DNA from: G963665005 sp963665005
GTDB taxonomy: Bacteria > Bacillota > Clostridia > Christensenellales > SZUA-584
Assembly: GCA_963665005.2 (NCBI GenBank)
Contig: CAXXTQ010000001.1
Coordinates: 2,108,001 to 2,172,000, forward strand
Direction of reading: 5' to 3'
Length of the DNA stretch: 64,000 nt
Shown here: positions 60,310 through 64,000 of the stretch, one piece after another
Position numbering within the stretch: the stretch's first letter is position 1
Layout: the number at the start of each line of letters is the position of its first letter
The notes under the pieces: generated by a model
Database searches by the model: none
Told to the model about the DNA's origin: nothing
What the model saw: only the letters and a program-made list of their open reading frames with translations
Translations under genes and position numbers: made by a program

Positions 60310-61074
60310 TTACTTATAAACAATCTCCATCTTTGTTCTTAGTTTCATTATCGCTTTTGAATGTATCTGCGAGGCTCTTGATTCGGATACTCCAAGCACT
60401 CCAGCGATTTCTTTTAATGTCATTTCCTCGTAGTAATAAAACGTAACGACCAATCGTTCTTTTTCAGAAAGCTTATCTATAAAACCGCCTAATATTTCTA
60501 TCATTTCTTTGTTTTCTATTTCTTTTTCTAACGATACGTTGGTGTCTTGTATAGACACTTCGGATGAGAAATCATCGCTCACCATCTCTTCGAAATGAAT
60601 TATATTAAACATCTGAGCTTTGCCCAGCGTTTTTTGAAGCTCTTTGTCATCCATATTCAAATGCTCGGCAACTTCGCTGTCTGTCGGTTCGCGCAGCAAT
60701 TTGTTTTCGAGCTCGGTGTAAGCGTTGCTTATTTCCTTAATTTTTCGTCTTAAGCTTGAAGGCGCCCAGTCCTGTTTACGGATGTTGTCGATTATCTCGC
60801 CCTTAATACGCATTGTCGCGTAATATTCAAACTTGACATCACGGGAAATATCGTACTTATCTATTGCGTCCATAAGCCCCAGAACTCCGCAGCTTAACAT
60901 ATCATCGTAATTGCAGTATCCCTGATAAGTTGGCATCATGCGCATAACAATAGATTTAACCCGCGGAACATAACGCATAACAAGCTCGTTTTTCAGCTCG
61001 ATACTCTTCTCTCTTGAATAATTTTCCCATAAAGTCTCTGTACTAAGATTGCTCTGGCCCATAATGTTTTCCAT
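60310..61074 (-). CDS. fliA: RNA polymerase sigma-28 factor FliA/SigD
   Basis: The 254-residue sigma factor has region 2 (LVMRYVPRVKSIVMRMMPTYQGYCNYDDMLSCGVLGLMDAIDKYD and FEYYATMRIKGEIIDNIRKQDW), region 3, and region 4 with EEMTLKEIAGVLGVSESRASQIHSKAIMKLR. These are the FliA/WhiG-type sequences without region 1. It directs late flagellar genes; the flagellin promoter here is its consensus. It sits between the PilZ gene and the DUF6115 gene. Confidence 0.96.
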   Translation of the reverse strand: MENIMGQSNLSTETLWENYSREKSIELKNELVMRYVPRVKSIVMRMMPTYQGYCNYDDMLSCGVLGLMDAIDKYDISRDVKFEYYATMRIKGEIIDNIRKQDWAPSSLRRKIKEISNAYTELENKLLREPTDSEVAEHLNMDDKELQKTLGKAQMFNIIHFEEMVSDDFSSEVSIQDTNVSLEKEIENKEMIEILGGFIDKLSEKERLVVTFYYYEEMTLKEIAGVLGVSESRASQIHSKAIMKLRTKMEIVYK

Positions 61075-61082
61075 CCTTCATT

Positions 61083-61730
61083 TTAAAAATGGTCGTTGTT
61101 TTTTCTCGCAATAATCTGCTGTCTTAATATATATCTGCTGATATCGGTTTTTTGTTTATTTGACAGGTTTTCAAATAGCAGCACAATTTCATAAGGTTCA
61201 TTTTTATTATCCGGTTCTTTACATATCAGAACCTTAGTCTGAAGCGCCATAGTTTCTTCAAGGCTTATTGCCACCGCTATTTTAGTATCTTTTGAAAAAG
61301 CGGTGAACGAGGTAAGCTGTATACTTTTTTCTGAAATGCTTATAGTTTTTCCGCGGTATCTTTTTTCAATAATAATATTTTTGTCATTTATTCTCTGCAT
61401 GACAACATCTATCGCCGTCATCAATCGAAAGCATTCTCTTCTTTGCTTTTTTTCCACTTGGGATATCGCCAGAAACTTGCTTTGCCTCACACCTTGTGCG
61501 GTAAACGTGTCCTGCATGCTAGCGTTAAATAAAAACACGCCGTTTTGCCTGTAAAATGTAAACTCGAAGTCGTTATCCTCTCCTGCCGTTATCGGTATGC
61601 CTCTCAATGTCGGCTGGAGCACGACAAAATAATGATCGTCCAAAACATCTAAAAGCTTTGTCCTTATATTTTGCCCTTGATATTTTATTACTAAGATTTC
61701 CCCGATTTTTACTATTTGATCAAAGTACAT
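61083..61730 (-). CDS. YcgR-like PilZ protein with degenerate c-di-GMP motif
   Basis: A 215-residue protein with a YcgR-N-like part (about 1-95, GEILVIKYQGQNIRTKLLDVLDDHYFVVLQPT) and a PilZ domain (about 105-210) starting KKQRRECFRL, the first half of the c-di-GMP motif (RxxxR). The second half, normally D/N-x-S-x-x-G, reads SISEKS, so both the acidic residue and the glycine are lost. In the YcgR family the protein slows the motor when c-di-GMP is high. The altered motif suggests weak or no ligand binding. It lies between flhG and fliA. Confidence 0.82.
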   Translation of the reverse strand: MYFDQIVKIGEILVIKYQGQNIRTKLLDVLDDHYFVVLQPTLRGIPITAGEDNDFEFTFYRQNGVFLFNASMQDTFTAQGVRQSKFLAISQVEKKQRRECFRLMTAIDVVMQRINDKNIIIEKRYRGKTISISEKSIQLTSFTAFSKDTKIAVAISLEETMALQTKVLICKEPDNKNEPYEIVLLFENLSNKQKTDISRYILRQQIIARKNNDHF

Positions 61731-61741
61731 CTTTTTTTACC

Positions 61742-62605
61742 TCAATGTTCCGTTCTTTTTGCTAAAAATCTTTCAAGAAAACTGTTCATGCCGAGTTTTA
61801 CAGTATCTTGCTGCGGTTTATGCAGATATTTTGACGCCAGCTTTTCGATATTTGCCGCTGCTTTGCATTTCGGAAAGCTTATCAGAATCGGTATCTGAAG
61901 CCTTACCGCTTTTTCCATATTGATATCGCGCATAATAAACCCGTGTTTTTCAACATTTAAATTTGTGTTGTTTCTTGCCACCTGAATTATACCGTCCATT
62001 ACCAAATCGGCTTTTTGCGCGCTTTGCGCGAAATTGAGCACCAAACTTATTTTGGTGTCACAGGCTTGTTCGCTGACAATTTTCATAAGCGCGTACGCAT
62101 CAACAACGGCAGTCGGCTCGGGCGTTGTTACAAGAATCGTTTCATGGCTTGCCTGTATCAGCCTTAACATGTTATCTGAAGCACCGGCGCTGGTATCAAA
62201 AATGATAACGTCGGCAATGTCATCTAGATATAAAAGGTTTTGCAGCATAGCCCCCAGCGAGTTCCCGTTTAGATTAACAAGCTCATAAACGCCGCTTCCG
62301 CCTGAAATAAACTTTACGCCCTCTAGCCCCGTTTCAATAATCTCGCTTATATCTTTGCGGTTTTCTATAACATCGAGTAAATCGTACTTTGTGCTTACGC
62401 CAAGCATCACATCTATGTTCGAAAAACCAAAATCCATATCTATGATAAGAGCGCGCTTGCCTTTGCGGTTTAGCGCAATTGCCATATTAAGAGCAACGCT
62501 CGATTTTCCGACTCCGCCTTTGCCGCTTGTCACAGTTATAACCTTTGTGTTGTTTTTCCTGCGCCTGCCGGACATTGCCCGCAGGTTTTGAGCTTGGTCT
62601 GTCAT
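61742..62605 (-). CDS. flhG: Flagellar number regulator FlhG (YlxH, MinD-like ATPase)
   Basis: The 287-residue protein starts with a short basic helix (QAQNLRAMSGRRRKN), then the MinD-type Walker A GKGGVGKSSVALN near residue 30, DMDFGFSNIDVMLG, and DTSAGASDNMLRLI near residue 140. FlhG stimulates the GTPase FlhF and sets flagellar number and place. The start overlaps the flhF stop by four bases. Confidence 0.95.
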   Translation of the reverse strand: MTDQAQNLRAMSGRRRKNNTKVITVTSGKGGVGKSSVALNMAIALNRKGKRALIIDMDFGFSNIDVMLGVSTKYDLLDVIENRKDISEIIETGLEGVKFISGGSGVYELVNLNGNSLGAMLQNLLYLDDIADVIIFDTSAGASDNMLRLIQASHETILVTTPEPTAVVDAYALMKIVSEQACDTKISLVLNFAQSAQKADLVMDGIIQVARNNTNLNVEKHGFIMRDINMEKAVRLQIPILISFPKCKAAANIEKLASKYLHKPQQDTVKLGMNSFLERFLAKRTEH

Positions 62606-63735
62606 ACGCTTCGCCCCGCAATATTCTGCACTATTCTTTCTACGCTTGCCTCACAGATATCCCCCGGCACATTCTGGCCCGTCGTCATATACGAAAGAGG
62701 CTTTCTTGCATAATCGGCAATGTTCAAAATGTTGCCCCAGGTATTTATCTCATCAAGCTTTGTAAAAATAAACTTGAAATCATCGACAAACGAATAATAA
62801 TTGACAATATCTCTGCATGATCTGTATCCTGTAACTACGCTGAGTATCAAAAATACCTCGTCCGCCTGGCTGACTCTCATATATTCCGCCAATTCTTTTT
62901 TGTACTCTTCATCTTTTGTGCTTTTCCCCGCAGTATCTATCAGCACGACGTCTTTGTCTTCCAGCGCCTTTAAAGCTTGTTTTAATTCCTGAGTGTTATA
63001 AGCGGTTTGCATATTGATATCCATTATCTCCGAGTATATTTTCATATGTTCTATCGCGCCTACACGGTATGTGTCCATATTTATAAGCCCCACATTAAGA
63101 TTTTGGTTAAAAGCAAGCTGGCTCGCCAGTTTTACAAGAGTTGTCGTCTTGCCTGCTCCTGTCGGGCCGACAAACAAAAGCACATTCTGTTTATACTTTT
63201 TTAATTTGAGTGGTACAGATTCGCCGAGTTTGTTTGATATAAGCTGCTGCGCAACAGTATTTATATCTATTGCTTTTCTGCCGAGAATCTCCTGCGTCTG
63301 CTGCGAAATTTCTTTTGCTATTTCTTCGTGCACTTCGCTTTCTATAAGCCCGTTATACAAACCCAATATCTCCGAGGTAAACGTCAGAGTCGTTTCTTTG
63401 TTGGCGACACGAATCTTGTTTGAAAAATCGCGCACGACATCTTTTAACTCGCTCACCTGTTCGCTCAGCGAATTTATCTGTTTAACGTTCTTTGATGATT
63501 CGCTGTTATCCGAATTGCTCTCGGCCGGTTTTTTATCGGTTTGTTTAGAGCCTTTTCGAAACTCAGCAGGGTCATACGCCGCTACAATCTCAACCATTTT
63601 TTTTTGGAATAGGCCGGCGATACCTTTCTTGCGTATCATTTTGCTGTCGAGAATAACGGCGTCCGAGCCAAAATCTTTTCTTATTTTCTGCAAAGCCTGC
63701 TGCTTGTCTTTTGCTACAAATCTTTTTACAAACAT
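62602..63735 (-). CDS. flhF: Flagellar biosynthesis GTPase FlhF
   Basis: FlhF is an SRP-family GTPase that places the flagellum. It starts MFVKRFVAKDKQQALQKIRKDFGSDAVILDSK (the B domain). It has a G domain from about residue 180 with GPTGAGKTTTLVKLASQL near 195, DTYRVGAIEHMKIY and DTAGKSTKDEEY, and a TKLDEI guanine-specificity motif near 325. I start at the ATG at 63735, which follows the flhA stop by two bases. The longer frame has seven extra codons overlapping flhA. Confidence 0.95.
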   Translation of the reverse strand: MFVKRFVAKDKQQALQKIRKDFGSDAVILDSKMIRKKGIAGLFQKKMVEIVAAYDPAEFRKGSKQTDKKPAESNSDNSESSKNVKQINSLSEQVSELKDVVRDFSNKIRVANKETTLTFTSEILGLYNGLIESEVHEEIAKEISQQTQEILGRKAIDINTVAQQLISNKLGESVPLKLKKYKQNVLLFVGPTGAGKTTTLVKLASQLAFNQNLNVGLINMDTYRVGAIEHMKIYSEIMDINMQTAYNTQELKQALKALEDKDVVLIDTAGKSTKDEEYKKELAEYMRVSQADEVFLILSVVTGYRSCRDIVNYYSFVDDFKFIFTKLDEINTWGNILNIADYARKPLSYMTTGQNVPGDICEASVERIVQNIAGRSV

Positions 63736-63737
63736 CT

Positions 63738-64000
63738 CTATAAACTCACCACCCAATCTGACGATATTTCAATGTTCTGCTCTAACTCGTTATACGAGAG
63801 AACAATTAATTCCGGATAAATGGATTCTGAAAGGTTTTTTATGTGCTTTCTTATAAGCGGCGTTGTAACCACCATAGGCGGTATTCCCAAACCAAGAGAC
63901 TTGTCCACAGCGTTTTTCAGGCTGCTGAGCATCCTTTGAATCTGCGAAGGTTCAAGCGCAGCATGCGCACCCTGGTCTGTCTTTCTTATGCTTTCTAAAA
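63738..64000 (-). CDS. flhA: Flagellar export gate protein FlhA (C-terminal end, partial)
   Basis: The last 87 or so codons of a gene that runs off the right edge. They carry the conserved C-terminal segment of FlhA: SLGLGIPPMVVTTPLIRKHIKNLSESIYPELIVLSYNEL, followed by the end DWVVSL. FlhA forms the nonameric export-gate ring. The stop TAG lies two bases before the flhF ATG. Confidence 0.92.
   Translation of the reverse strand, partial: LESIRKTDQGAHAALEPSQIQRMLSSLKNAVDKSLGLGIPPMVVTTPLIRKHIKNLSESIYPELIVLSYNELEQNIEISSDWVVSL

Noticed and set aside
63014..63856. A 280-codon plus-strand frame opposite flhF
   Set aside because: It lies antisense to flhF, has no ribosome site, and its translation is Ser/Ile/Phe-rich without family features. 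It is a shadow of the real gene.

Overview
The window looks like chromosome from a motile, strictly anaerobic Clostridia-type bacterium (Bacillota). The evidence is strong AGGAGG ribosome-binding sites, a Bacillus/Clostridium-style flagellar gene order (fliY rather than fliN, flbD, fliW/csrA, flhF/flhG), oxygen-sensitive glycyl-radical and radical-SAM enzymes, and Mrp/NifH-like iron-sulfur ATPases. Almost everything is on the minus strand, so operons read from high to low coordinates. The only convincing plus-strand gene is flagellin.

Region 1 (1-8.3 kb) is a catabolic cluster: an AraC regulator, a shikimate-dehydrogenase-like oxidoreductase, a glycyl radical enzyme of the GCVE (dehydratase/lyase) type with its activase, a ROK-like kinase-fold protein, an AllA-like cupin, and the first codons of a secreted protein that may be a transporter binding protein. 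The substrate is unknown.

Region 2 (8.8-27.8 kb) is the most interesting part. A cobalamin riboswitch on the minus strand leads into a 52-codon membrane ORF, a FecR-DUF4430 membrane-anchored protein, an NlpC/P60 hydrolase, a 3,842-residue surface protein, and a complete ECF transporter with two T subunits, one fused double ATPase and one S subunit. DUF4430 resembles the C-terminal domain of transcobalamin and intrinsic factor. I read the locus as a corrinoid capture-and-import system with a giant cell-surface receptor.

Region 3 (27.8-36.8 kb) is an iron-sulfur/NifX-like cluster: two MinD/Mrp-type ATPases with ferredoxin inserts, two NifX/MTH1175-type proteins, several DUF5320 Gly/Met-rich proteins, a DtxR-type repressor, a peptide deformylase with an N-terminal extension, a radical SAM protein, DUF134, an MBL-fold hydrolase and a NifU-like scaffold. 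It starts at a strong promoter buried in a large inverted-repeat operator. Remnants of DUF89, hybrid-cluster protein and possibly a microcompartment shell gene lie in or beside it. Regions 2 and 3 are bounded by three short sequences that look like tRNA-Ser 3' ends, two of them followed by related flanks and all with hairpins or hairpin relics, which suggests they entered as islands at tRNA-Ser genes.

Region 4 (37-64 kb) holds an amino-acid permease and then the flagellar genes in two minus-strand blocks: flhA(partial)-flhF-flhG-PilZ-fliA-DUF6115-rod genes-yvyF-flgM-flgN-flgK-flgL-fliW-csrA, and fliF-fliG-fliH-fliI-fliJ-motE-fliK-flgD-flgE-flbD-motA-motB-fliL-fliM-fliY. Flagellin sits between them on the plus strand, with a near-consensus sigma-28 promoter and a CsrA-type leader hairpin. 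The window thus carries the sigma factor (FliA), its anti-sigma factor (FlgM), the translational repressor (CsrA), its antagonist (FliW) and their shared target.
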